Source of the DNA: a virus
DNA length: 23,738 nt
Strand: one strand, 5' to 3'
IMG/VR virus record: IMGVR_UViG_3300049825_000016
Location: 1-23,738 of that record
The notes under the pieces were generated by a model, which was not told the origin of the DNA, ran no database searches, and was given only the letters and a program-made list of their open reading frames with translations. The position numbers were made by a program, and so were the translations under genes. Within the stretch, counting starts at the first letter, position 1, and each line of letters starts with the position of its first letter. Of this stretch, positions 1 through 7,091 are shown piece after piece.

Positions 1-72
1 AAGTGGATCGGCATGGAAGGTGAAGCGAAAGCGGAAGCACCGGCCCGTCGTCGTCGCGCTATTACCGAGTAA
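1..72 (+). CDS. 3' end of an unknown rightward gene (partial)
   Basis: The open frame enters from the left edge and ends at TAA 70-72. Only 23 C-terminal residues are visible; they are charged and end in an Arg-rich stretch (PARRRRAITE). A basic tail in front of a phage replication block would suit a DNA-binding protein, and single-strand-binding-like proteins (for example the DUF2815 type) often sit just upstream of phage family A polymerases. That is inference from position only, because no domain is visible. It is probably cotranscribed with the next gene across a 109-bp gap. Confidence 0.55.
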   Translation, partial: KWIGMEGEAKAEAPARRRRAITE

Positions 73-181
73 GGTTTCGGGGGCGCTGTTAAGCCCGCGT
101 TCGAGGATGTCTATGCAGGGGTTTTTTTGGCTTTCCACCCTGCTTTGAAGTAACGACCAAATCGAGGCGCCCCCACCTACT

Positions 182-883
182 ATGAAGCACGTTATTGGAC
201 TGAGCGGTGGCAAAGATTCCACCGCACTCGCCCTGCGTTTGATGGAAGTCGAGCCGCGCGAGTACGAACTGATCTGCAACGCCACCGGCAATGAACTTCC
301 AGAGATGGTCGCGCATTGGGAGAAACTGGAACGCCTGCTGGGCCTGCCGATCAAGAAGGTAGGCCACACGACCGACCTGTACGGGTTGATCGACCAAATG
401 CAGATGCTGCCCAACTTTCGCGCCAGATGGTGTACGCGCGTCTTGAAGATTGAGCCGACGATCAAGTATTTTGAATCGCTGCCTGATGGGTCGGTGCTGT
501 ATGTGGGGTTGCGCGCTGACGAAGAGGCGCGGCGCGGTATCTACGGCGAAGACATGAAGATCAGGTTCCCCATGCGAGAGTGGGGGTGGAACGAGGCGGA
601 TGTTTGGAAGTACCTGGCCTTGCGCGATGTAACCATCCCTAAGCGCACCGACTGCGCCGTGTGCCCATATCAGCGGCTGGGTGAATGGCGCGACCTCTGG
701 CGCGATTACCCAGAAGAGTACGCGCGTGGCGTGGCAGTTGAAGAGAAACTCGGTCACACGTTTCGATCCCCGCAGCGCGACAACTGGCCTGCTTCACTCA
801 AAGAACTGGCGGTAGAATTTGAAAGCGGGCGCAAGATTCGCGGCGACGGTAACGCCCCAACGTGCCGGGTTTGCTCTTTATGA
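182..883 (+). CDS. PAPS reductase-like / adenine nucleotide alpha hydrolase family protein
   Basis: This 233-aa protein has the PP-loop signature SGGKDST at residues 8-14, which binds the nucleotide phosphates in PAPS reductases, ATP sulfurylases and DndC-type sulfur-transfer enzymes. Cysteines occur at 84 (RWCT), 158 and 161 (DCAVCPYQ) and 228 and 231 (CRVC). This arrangement can hold a metal or Fe-S cluster as in DndC-like relatives, and differs from the single ECGLH cysteine of assimilatory PAPS reductases. Phages commonly carry such genes in replication blocks; the substrate is usually unknown, with DNA or tRNA thiolation and other nucleotide chemistry as options. The ATG at 182 has no good Shine-Dalgarno nearby (GAGG lies about 14 bases upstream). 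The stop overlaps the polymerase start (ATGA), so the two are translationally coupled. The family call is firm; the reaction is not known. Confidence 0.9.
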   Translation: MKHVIGLSGGKDSTALALRLMEVEPREYELICNATGNELPEMVAHWEKLERLLGLPIKKVGHTTDLYGLIDQMQMLPNFRARWCTRVLKIEPTIKYFESLPDGSVLYVGLRADEEARRGIYGEDMKIRFPMREWGWNEADVWKYLALRDVTIPKRTDCAVCPYQRLGEWRDLWRDYPEEYARGVAVEEKLGHTFRSPQRDNWPASLKELAVEFESGRKIRGDGNAPTCRVCSL

Positions 884-2766
884 TCCTTTGGGTCGATTTT
901 GAAACGAAAAGCGCCTGCGACCTAAAAACCGCAGGCGTTTACAACTACGCTCAGGACGCCAGCACCGAGGTGCTGTGTATGTCCTACGCTTTTGACGATG
1001 AACCTGTACAGACTTGGGTGCCTTTCTGTACAGATGATGATGGATGTGTACAGAAAAACCCGTTTCCTGTACAGGTCGCCAATTTCACCGGCGAGATCAG
1101 GGCGCATAACGCGGCCTTCGAGCGGTTGATCTTCTGGTACGTCCTCCAGATCGAGTTCAAGTTAGAGCAGTTCTACTGCACCGCCACGCAGGCGCGCGCC
1201 AACTGTGCGCCTGGCTCGCTTGAGGACGTGGGCCGGTTCTTTGGCGCGTCGATGCGGAAAGACCATCGCGGCGCGCATCTGGTGCGGCAATGCTGCATCC
1301 CGCCGTATAACACCACTTTGCTGCCGGAACTGTATGCCTATTGCGAGCAGGACGTTCGGGCGATGCGCGCCATAAGCACCGGACTGCGCCAGTTGACCGC
1401 CGACGAACTGCTCGACTATCACGTCAACGAGCGTATCAACGACCGTGGTGTGCTGGTCGATGTGCCGTTGGCCCGTGGGGCTGTGCAGTACGCCGCGCAA
1501 GAGGTCAAGGACATCCAACAGATCGTCGTCGAGGTGACGGGCGGCGCTGTGCCGACCGTGCGCTCGCCCAAGATGCGCGACTGGGTGTACGACCGGCTAG
1601 ACGAAGAAGGCCAGCGCCTGATGATGGTCGAGGGCAAGAAGTCCATCGACAAGACCGTGCGCGCCAACTTGCTCAACACCGACCTTGACTCGGATGTGCG
1701 CGAGGTCATCCAGTCAGCAGATGATCTCTGGGCGTCGTCGGTGGCGAAGTTTCAGCGGATGGCCGACCTAGCCGACGTTGAGGATCACCGCGTGCGCGGC
1801 GCGTTCGTCTTCGCTGGCGGCAGCGCCACCGGCAGGGCGTCGTCGTATGGTCTGCAAGTCCACAACTTCGGGCGCAAGTGCCACAAAGACCCCGAGGCTG
1901 TACGCGCGGCCATTGTCGCTGGTCAGTCTGTCGTCCCTCAGTTTGGCGTTCGCACTACTGACGTTCTCAAGACCATGCTGCGGCCCGCCATGCGCGGGCC
2001 TTTTACTGTGGCCGATTGGGCAGCCGTCGAGGCGCGGCTGACGCCGTGGCTATCCACCGAGGGCGACGAGGTGCTGGACGTGTTCCGCGCGGGCGGCGAC
2101 ATCTACGTCAATGAGGCGCAGAAGATGTTCAACGTGCGCGACGTAACGCCTGAGCAGCGCCAGATTGGGAAGGTCGCCATTCTCGCCTGCGGCTTCGGCG
2201 GCGGTCACAACGCCTTTGCGGCGATGGGCCGCACCTATAACGTCAAGATGTCCGAGGCCGAGGCGCGCCAGACAGTCGAGGCGTGGCGCAGAGCGAACCC
2301 TTGGGCTGTCAGGTACTGGTCAGACCTAGAGTGGGCCTACAACGCGGCGATGCGGAATCCCGGCGAACACATCAAAGTCGCCCGGGTGACGTACTGCTTC
2401 AATGGTCAGCACCTATGGTACGCGCTGCCTTCGGGGCGTATCCTCTGCTACCCGTTCGCCCGCATCGAGGAGGACGGCATCACTTACGCAAAGGCCGCGT
2501 GGAAGCCCGCCCAAGATGCAAAAGAATGGCCCCGCGCCCGACTCTGGAAGGGTCTGGCCTGCGAGAACATCACCCAAGCGGTCGCCAACGACCTGCTGCG
2601 CTACGCGCTGCGTCAGGTGCCAAACGTTGTTTTACACGTGCATGACGAAATTGTCGTCGAGGGCGCTTGCCCTGATCTGGAACGGATTATGTGTACCCCG
2701 CCCGCGTGGGCGGCGGATTTGCCGTTAAAGGCCGAGGTCAAAACAATGGAAAGATACGGAAAATGA
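880..2766 (+). CDS. Family A DNA polymerase with 3'-5' exonuclease domain
   Basis: This is the phage replicative polymerase, 628 aa from the ATG at 880. An in-frame GTG at 862 exists, but the ATG forms an ATGA overlap with the upstream stop and places the exonuclease motif close to the N-terminus as usual. Exonuclease motifs are DFETKS (residues 5-10), AHNAAFE (75-81) and YCEQD (about 154-158). Polymerase motif A is VADWAAVEARL (377-387), motif B runs RQIGKVAILACGFGGG (427-442), and motif C is HVHDEIVVE (586-594). There is no 5'-3' exonuclease domain, which is normal for short phage polymerases. The region between the first two exonuclease motifs (about residues 44-70) is coded by DNA carrying four TGTACAG sites. 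The gene overlaps the primase/helicase by ATGA. Confidence 0.97.
   Translation: MILWVDFETKSACDLKTAGVYNYAQDASTEVLCMSYAFDDEPVQTWVPFCTDDDGCVQKNPFPVQVANFTGEIRAHNAAFERLIFWYVLQIEFKLEQFYCTATQARANCAPGSLEDVGRFFGASMRKDHRGAHLVRQCCIPPYNTTLLPELYAYCEQDVRAMRAISTGLRQLTADELLDYHVNERINDRGVLVDVPLARGAVQYAAQEVKDIQQIVVEVTGGAVPTVRSPKMRDWVYDRLDEEGQRLMMVEGKKSIDKTVRANLLNTDLDSDVREVIQSADDLWASSVAKFQRMADLADVEDHRVRGAFVFAGGSATGRASSYGLQVHNFGRKCHKDPEAVRAAIVAGQSVVPQFGVRTTDVLKTMLRPAMRGPFTVADWAAVEARLTPWLSTEGDEVLDVFRAGGDIYVNEAQKMFNVRDVTPEQRQIGKVAILACGFGGGHNAFAAMGRTYNVKMSEAEARQTVEAWRRANPWAVRYWSDLEWAYNAAMRNPGEHIKVARVTYCFNGQHLWYALPSGRILCYPFARIEEDGITYAKAAWKPAQDAKEWPRARLWKGLACENITQAVANDLLRYALRQVPNVVLHVHDEIVVEGACPDLERIMCTPPAWAADLPLKAEVKTMERYGK
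1004..1074. repeat. Cluster of four TGTACAG sites inside the polymerase gene
   Basis: TGTACAG occurs at 1005-1011, 1027-1033, 1047-1053 and 1068-1074, so starts are 22, 20 and 21 bp apart. Three copies are the full 8-bp palindrome CTGTACAG. The copies fall in different codon phases (Val-Gln in some, Cys-Thr in another), so the repeat is not explained by a repeated peptide. Roughly two-turn spacing would put all sites on one face of the helix, as in operator or iteron arrays. The same heptamer overlaps the leftward promoter -10 at about 6988-6994. The function is inferred only. Confidence 0.5.
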
Positions 2767-4988
2767 TTGACTACCTATGCTCCCTTGCCGCCGAGGGCGA
2801 GACTTTTTTGATCGTCAAGCAAAAGCAAAAGGGCGAACGGTTTACCTACCCCGCGTTCCTGCCGTCGCGTTATGTCGCTGGCGGCGCTTGGTACGGCAAC
2901 ACCGGCTCGTACATCATCGACCGCTTCCGCGACGGTCATGTGTCCGCGTCGAGCGCCAACATCGAGCACGTGCTGGTCATGGTGCTGGACGACATAGGCA
3001 CCAAGAGCAAGACCCCGCCATTGCCCCCGACTTGGATCATGGAGACAAGCGAGGGTAACTACCAATGGGGCTACACGTTTAGCGATCAGCCCACAAAACA
3101 TGAATTTGCCGCCGCGATCATCGCCATCGCCGCTGCTGGTTACACAGATCCAGGCGCCATCAACCCCGTTCGCAACTTCCGCATCCCCGGCTCGCTGAAC
3201 CACAAAAACGGTTTTGCCTCGCGCTTGGTCGAGATGCACAAGGACCGCGAGTACACGCTGGCCGAGATCTGCGCCGCCCTCGAAGTAACGCCTGCCGAGG
3301 CCAACAGCGGCAGCGTGGTGGGCGTGACTGTAGACGCCGGGGCCGACGATGTGGTCGAGTGGCTGTCAGGCAGGGGCGAGGTGCTGGAGCGCGGGAATTC
3401 GTCTGGATGGTGGGGCGTCAAGTGCCCCAACAGCGCCGAACACAGCGACGACCAGATCGGCGCGCGTTACCTGCCCGCCACCCGCGCCTTCGCCTGCTTC
3501 CACGGCCATTGTCTCGACTGGGACAGCGTGGCGTTCTTGCGCTGGGTGGCCGACTCGGGCGGGCCGCAGCGCACGCACGGCTTCCGATCCGAACTGATGG
3601 CGACGATGATGCAGGTAGTGTCCGCGAAGCTAAACCCGTCCCCTGAATACCCCGACCGCGCCGCCGAGATCATCGCCTCGGTCGAGCAGCGCGAGCTAGG
3701 CCGCATGGAGAAGGCCGACTGGTGGGCCAAGTGGGCGTATGTGCAGGACGACGAGTCATTTTTCAGCATTGAAGACCGCCGTCTTATCTCCCGCGCGACC
3801 TTCAACGCCATTTACCGTCACATCTCCTGCGTCTCGATCCACGGCGCAAAGCCCCGCCGTGTCGAGGCGTCTATCTGCTATGACGAGAACCGCCAAGCCA
3901 ATGGAGCGCACAGCCTGACCGGCGTCACCTACGCTGCCGGATCATCCATGCTGGTCACCCGTGAGGGTCTGGTCTACGGCAACCGCTGGCGCGATCAGCG
4001 CCCGACGCCTATCGCTGGTGACGTTGGCCCTTGGTTGCGTCATGTTGAGCGCATGATCCCCGACGCCGACGAGCGCGCGCACTTCCTAAGCGTGTTGGCG
4101 CATAAAGTACAGTACCCAAGCATTAAGATCAATCATGCGATCCTGCTAGGTGGCAACCACGGCTCCGGCAAAGACACCCTGATGGCCCCGTTTTTCTGGG
4201 CAATCGGTGGTGCCACTAAGTCAAACTGTTCCCTAGTCAAGAATGACGAACTAACTTCTCAATGGGGTTACGCACTCGAGTGCGAAGTCATGGAAATAGC
4301 CGAATTGCGCCAGTCTCAGGCGCAGGACCGCCGCGCGCTTGAGAACACCCTTAAGCCCCTGATCGCCGCGCCCCCCGAGTTGCTGCCGGTCAATCGCAAG
4401 GGGCTGCACCCGTACTTGGCGCTCAATCGAATTCTGGTTGTTGCGTTCACGAACGAACGCGGGGCGATCTCGCTACCTAGTGAGGACCGCCGTTGGTTTG
4501 TCCTGTGGTGCGACGCCGACCGCCTCTCCGAGGCCGACGCCACGTCCCTTTGGACGTGGTACACGCGCCGAGACGGTTTTGCCATCGTTGCGCATTACTT
4601 GGCTACCCTTGACGTGTCGGCGTGGTGCCCGACTGCGCCGCCTCCGATGACAGAGGCTAAGATGATTTTGATTGACGCCGCCATGTCGCCCGCCGAGGCC
4701 GTGCTGGTGGCCACCATTAAGGGCCGCGTCGGTGACTTCCGCGACGGGGTCATCTGCGGGCCATTTCACGCGATCCTAGATCGAGTGCATTATCCCGCGC
4801 ACGTCAAGACACCCCCACAAGCCGCGTTGTTTCACGCGCTAAAAGAGGCTGGCTGGGTTGATATGGGGCGTCTACATTCGCGCGATCACAACACCAAAAA
4901 GCATATCTTCCGCGCGCCTGAGTTGGCGGGGATGCAGAAAAGCGACCTGCGCGCGATGGTCGAAAAAAAGCCCGCTGTCGCGGGCTAA
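2763..4988 (+). CDS. Phage primase/helicase (RepB-like primase plus DUF5906-type NTPase)
   Basis: This 741-aa protein primes and unwinds DNA for the polymerase encoded just upstream. The ATG at 2763 is chosen because it makes an ATGA overlap and follows GGAAA; a further ATG at 2691 lies deep inside the polymerase gene. The N-terminal third resembles RepB/prim-pol domains, with VLVMVLDDIG and FRIPGSLNHKNGF. A zinc-binding set follows (C221, H227, then C245-x-H-x-H-C250). The C-terminal half has a Walker A loop GNHGSGKDT (464-472) and an EDRRWFVLWCDAD segment typical of DUF5906/D5-like phage NTPases. Its last codons also encode the terminator hairpin of the opposing genes, and its stop TAA overlaps the stop of the 18-aa leftward ORF. 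Confidence 0.93.
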   Translation: MIDYLCSLAAEGETFLIVKQKQKGERFTYPAFLPSRYVAGGAWYGNTGSYIIDRFRDGHVSASSANIEHVLVMVLDDIGTKSKTPPLPPTWIMETSEGNYQWGYTFSDQPTKHEFAAAIIAIAAAGYTDPGAINPVRNFRIPGSLNHKNGFASRLVEMHKDREYTLAEICAALEVTPAEANSGSVVGVTVDAGADDVVEWLSGRGEVLERGNSSGWWGVKCPNSAEHSDDQIGARYLPATRAFACFHGHCLDWDSVAFLRWVADSGGPQRTHGFRSELMATMMQVVSAKLNPSPEYPDRAAEIIASVEQRELGRMEKADWWAKWAYVQDDESFFSIEDRRLISRATFNAIYRHISCVSIHGAKPRRVEASICYDENRQANGAHSLTGVTYAAGSSMLVTREGLVYGNRWRDQRPTPIAGDVGPWLRHVERMIPDADERAHFLSVLAHKVQYPSIKINHAILLGGNHGSGKDTLMAPFFWAIGGATKSNCSLVKNDELTSQWGYALECEVMEIAELRQSQAQDRRALENTLKPLIAAPPELLPVNRKGLHPYLALNRILVVAFTNERGAISLPSEDRRWFVLWCDADRLSEADATSLWTWYTRRDGFAIVAHYLATLDVSAWCPTAPPPMTEAKMILIDAAMSPAEAVLVATIKGRVGDFRDGVICGPFHAILDRVHYPAHVKTPPQAALFHALKEAGWVDMGRLHSRDHNTKKHIFRAPELAGMQKSDLRAMVEKKPAVAG
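4963..4986 (-). terminator. Rho-independent terminator of the leftward gene cluster
   Basis: On the minus strand, AGCCCGC (4986-4980), a 4-base loop and GCGGGCT (4975-4969) form a perfect 7-bp stem followed by a run of seven T. It ends leftward transcription and is embedded in the last codons of the convergent primase/helicase gene. Confidence 0.88.
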
Positions 4989-5041
4989 AGGTCAAGGAGA
5001 ATCGCCAGTATAGCGGCGATGATCGCGGCCAAAATCAGCAT
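4985..5041 (-). CDS. 18-aa hydrophobic micropeptide
   Basis: The frame encodes MLILAAIIAAILAILLDL, almost entirely one membrane-length hydrophobic helix with a single acidic residue near the end. GAGGAACC lies just ahead of the ATG and gives a plausible ribosome binding site. The start overlaps the stop of the 103-aa upstream gene, so coupled translation is likely. Its TAG stop sits at the foot of the terminator stem and overlaps the primase stop on the other strand. Very short hydrophobic ORFs can be toxin-like, lysis-related or regulators of membrane proteins; none can be assigned here. Arguments for a real gene are the Shine-Dalgarno, the overlap and the composition; the main argument against is its length. 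Confidence 0.45.
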   Translation of the reverse strand: MLILAAIIAAILAILLDL

Positions 5042-5346
5042 GGTTCCTCGCTCACGATAGGCTCGCGCGGGTCGTAGTGTGTCGTTGGCCGATCATTGAG
5101 CGGCGCCCAGCGTTTCATTTCGCTAGTACCGAAAATTTTGTGATTCATTGTCTCAAACTGGCAAACATAATCATAAGTGCTGGCGGCGCTCTCAGGGTAC
5201 TGGCGCGTCATGTTCAAATGCGGCTTGTCGAGCCTAAACTTGCGGCCCTTACCCTTAACTTTAATGTTGGAGCATAGCGTGCGCACGTTTTCGGCGTTCT
5301 CCGGGCGCAGAATGAAATCGGTGCCATCAATATGTAGTGTGATCAT
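5035..5346 (-). CDS. Hypothetical protein, 103 aa
   Basis: The start is ATG at 5346, preceded by GGAGATAAGCAA, a good ribosome binding site; the frame stays open upstream to a GTG at 5427 but with no better signal. The product begins MITLHIDGTDFILRPENAEN, is polar and has a basic patch (KVKGKGRKFRLDK), with no signal peptide or membrane segment. I do not recognise a family. The ATG overlaps the stop of the 28-aa ORF upstream and the stop overlaps the start of the 18-aa peptide downstream, so all three would be made from one leftward mRNA. The basic patch might suit nucleic-acid contact, which is a guess. Confidence 0.75.
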   Translation of the reverse strand: MITLHIDGTDFILRPENAENVRTLCSNIKVKGKGRKFRLDKPHLNMTRQYPESAASTYDYVCQFETMNHKIFGTSEMKRWAPLNDRPTTHYDPREPIVSEEPC

Positions 5347-5429
5347 TTGCTTATCTCCATAGTCAGTGTGACGATAGCGCGGGTTTGATAGACCGGTGTC
5401 GAGCCGCGCACCGTGCGGCCGGCGCACAT
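5343..5429 (-). CDS. Small ORF, 28 aa
   Basis: This short frame starts at ATG 5429 with a strong Shine-Dalgarno (AGGA, five bases before the ATG) and stops with TGA sharing bases with the start of the 103-aa gene (ATGA). The peptide begins MCAGRTVRGSTPVYQTR and ends TLTMEISK, basic overall, with no recognised domain. The good start signal and the coupling favour a real product or a leader that couples translation of the next gene. The short length leaves doubt. Confidence 0.45.
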   Translation of the reverse strand: MCAGRTVRGSTPVYQTRAIVTLTMEISK

Positions 5430-5464
5430 GTTTTTCCTGTCGCTGATTTTTACTTGGTAAGTGT

Positions 5465-5554
5465 TCAAGGGGTCATCACAAAAATAAAGTAATAAAAAAG
5501 AGGTGCGCCGATGATGGCTGCGGCCAGGATGGCTTGCAGTAAAAATTTAAGCAC
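5465..5554 (-). CDS. 29-aa hydrophobic small protein (GTG start)
   Basis: The frame starts at GTG 5554, overlapping the stop of the 123-aa gene, with AAGGGAT about eight bases ahead as ribosome binding site. It encodes VLKFLLQAILAAAIIGAP followed by LFYYFIFVMTP, so nearly the whole product is hydrophobic, with one lysine at the N-terminus. A single membrane segment is likely. This is the second tiny membrane-type peptide in this cluster. Phage proteins of this kind include lysis and superinfection factors, but nothing identifies the role here. Confidence 0.45.
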   Translation of the reverse strand: MLKFLLQAILAAAIIGAPLFYYFIFVMTP

Positions 5555-5918
5555 GGTGATATCCCTTGCGAAGATGAGCCACCGCCGCCGCGTCCTGCGC
5601 TGCACTCAGGTAGAGCGCCTCGGACCCCACCCAGCCGTTGACGCATGACACGGCCGTGAGCCACCAGCCGCCGCGGGTGCGGGTGAGCGTGGCGCGGGTC
5701 AACTCGCGGCTGTACTTATAAGCGTTGGGCACGCGGCCCCCGCTCACACAATGCACCACAGCGCCCGCGCGCTGCGCGGGGGTCAAACCCAGCGCGGCCA
5801 TTTGCGCTTCCGCGCGGTCAGCCACCATGTTGAGGCCAAGCGCGGTGTAGGTGTGCGCTTTTGCGTTGTCATTGACGTCCGCCAGCGCGGCGGCGCACTT
5901 TTCAATTTTAATCTTCAT
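5547..5918 (-). CDS. Hypothetical protein, 123 aa
   Basis: The product starts MKIKIEKCAAALADVND. The ATG at 5918 is preceded by AGAGG at six bases. It is Ala-rich in its first half (ALGLTPAQRAGAVVHCVSGG) and has a Trp-containing beta-like stretch RGGWWLTAVSCVNGWVG near residues 82-98. No family is recognised and no signal peptide or membrane segment is evident. It is the first gene after the GP88-like gene's terminator, so it needs read-through or its own promoter; only a poor promoter match was seen upstream. It is followed by the overlapping 29-aa ORF. Confidence 0.75.
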   Translation of the reverse strand: MKIKIEKCAAALADVNDNAKAHTYTALGLNMVADRAEAQMAALGLTPAQRAGAVVHCVSGGRVPNAYKYSRELTRATLTRTRGGWWLTAVSCVNGWVGSEALYLSAAQDAAAVAHLRKGYHRA

Positions 5919-5974
5919 TTTTTGCCTCTGTAGTGACGATCATTCAAATTTTTCGCAGCGTTCGTTTGATCGCC

Positions 5975-5998
5975 AAAAAAGCCCACTCTGAGCGGGCT
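5975..5998 (-). terminator. Rho-independent terminator after the GP88-like gene
   Basis: On the minus strand AGCCCGC (5998-5992), loop TCAGA and GTGGGCT (5986-5980) form a 7-bp stem with one G-U pair, followed by six T. It lies just past the GP88-like stop codon and separates the two leftward gene groups. Confidence 0.8.
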
Positions 5999-6006
5999 GG
6001 ATCCGG

Positions 6007-6735
6007 TCAGTAATGCACGCCGACGCGCTGTACAAACCCGCTATCGTCATGCCGAGCCTTACCCTTAGCGTATAGCGCAACAATAACGCCGCTCGGCTCA
6101 ATATGCCGCACGTCGGTGTTGTCCCCATCAATAACGGGCCAGCCGCGAAATGTCGTTGGAATGTCTTCGCGTCGGTGAAAGACAACAGCCACCCGCGCGC
6201 CAGGCTGGCTCACACCCTTTAGCGTGATCTTTTCTGGCGTGACGCCGGAAAACGAGTACGTTAGATCATAGTTTTTAATCTTCGCCGTGTTTCGTTTTGG
6301 ATGCTTTGTATAATCATAAAATTGAACGTCCGGGAACATCTCGAAAATTGTCTGGCCGGTGAACAATAGGATGTTTTCGTACAAAATATCAGACGTGCCA
6401 TTAAGCCGGACCAGCGGAATCAAACCCAGTTTAACCGCGCGTCGCTGCAGCGTCCAGATATCGGCGGCTAGTGCGCGCATAAATGAGTCGATGTCAGCGT
6501 GAAAAAAATCCGTCTTAGCCTGTCGGGCACGCTGTACTTTATGCTGCGCGCCCCGGCCGGCTGTCGATAAACAAGGTTTAAGACATCCAGCAACGGCCGA
6601 GTATGCGCAGACGCGGATTGACGGCACCAGATAAACAATGCCGGTCAAAAAGCCAATTTTTTCGCCCTTGATTGTTTTGGCGGACGTTTGCCCTAGGATG
6701 GGGCGATACGTTTGTGTTTTGTATGGATTGTTCAT
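6007..6735 (-). CDS. GP88-like phage protein (conserved cysteine family of unknown function)
   Basis: This 242-aa protein starts at ATG 6735, preceded by AAAGGC; an upstream in-frame extension overlaps the previous gene and is not used. It matches my memory of a phage family often labelled GP88: conserved GEKIGFLTGIVYL (residues 24-36), cysteines at 43, 51 and 55 followed by LSTAGRGA (56-63), RLNGTSD (110-116), FYDYTK (139-144), a VIDGDNTDVR segment (201-210) and a glycine-rich C-terminus. The regular strand-like motifs after a cysteine cluster recall barrel-type enzymes, and a metal or Fe-S site is possible, but the function is unknown. It is the second gene of the leftward unit and is followed directly by a terminator. 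Confidence 0.8.
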   Translation of the reverse strand: MNNPYKTQTYRPILGQTSAKTIKGEKIGFLTGIVYLVPSIRVCAYSAVAGCLKPCLSTAGRGAQHKVQRARQAKTDFFHADIDSFMRALAADIWTLQRRAVKLGLIPLVRLNGTSDILYENILLFTGQTIFEMFPDVQFYDYTKHPKRNTAKIKNYDLTYSFSGVTPEKITLKGVSQPGARVAVVFHRREDIPTTFRGWPVIDGDNTDVRHIEPSGVIVALYAKGKARHDDSGFVQRVGVHY

Positions 6736-6745
6736 TTTTTGCCTT

Positions 6746-6958
6746 TTAGCGCGTAACAATAATGGCCATCGGCGAGCCCGAGTACCGCAACTGGACGCTA
6801 TAGCGCCCAAACCCGTCCCTGCGGACGTTATATCGCTTGCGGCCCATGTTGCCGCGCGCGTTGCGGCACGATCGCAGGTAGTGCGCGATCCATGTGCGCG
6901 ATTCGGCGGACGCAAATTGGGGCTCGTCGGCGAAGTAAAACAATCCGGCGGTTTTCAT
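6746..6958 (-). CDS. Small basic protein, 70 aa
   Basis: This is the first gene of the leftward unit, starting about 23 bases after the predicted transcript start. The product begins MKTAGLFYFADEPQFASAES and is Arg-rich from the middle onward (RSCRNARG, GRKRYNVRRDGFGRY). The strand-like ending YSVQLRYSGSPMAIIV suggests a small alpha/beta fold. The Shine-Dalgarno is weak (GAAAGA). It lies 10 bases upstream of the GP88-like start, so they form an operon. No family is recognised. Confidence 0.7.
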   Translation of the reverse strand: MKTAGLFYFADEPQFASAESRTWIAHYLRSCRNARGNMGRKRYNVRRDGFGRYSVQLRYSGSPMAIIVTR

Positions 6959-6987
6959 TTCGGGTCTTTCGTTGATTGGAGGACTAG

Positions 6988-7016
6988 ACTGTACATGATT
7001 GTTTTACAGATGTCAA
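6988..7016 (-). promoter_or_regulatory. Leftward sigma70-type promoter
   Basis: Read on the minus strand, a perfect -35 TTGACA (7016-7011) is followed by a 17-base spacer and -10 TACAGT (6993-6988; four of six consensus bases). Transcription would start near 6981 and reach the 70-aa gene after a short leader. The -10 overlaps TGTACAG, the heptamer repeated four times in the polymerase gene, so a regulator binding that site could block this promoter (inference). Confidence 0.65.
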
Positions 7017-7091
7017 CGATTATTTTTGTGGGTCATGTGTGGGTCGTGTGTGGGCGCGGTGTGGGCATCGGTTTTTGATGGTCTACGCCAC

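Noticed and set aside
108-149. 13-aa ORF in the gap before the PAPS-reductase-like gene
   Set aside because: Too short and no conserved context; GAGG directly abuts the ATG.
79-174. 8-bp inverted repeat GGGGGCGC / GCGCCCCC in the first intergenic gap
   Set aside because: Arms are short and 80 bases apart in GC-rich DNA; no T-run or other support for a terminator or operator.
5948-5976. Possible leftward promoter TTGGCG-17-AAAAAT before the 123-aa gene
   Set aside because: Only four of six matches in each box and it overlaps the upstream terminator T-run; too weak to annotate.
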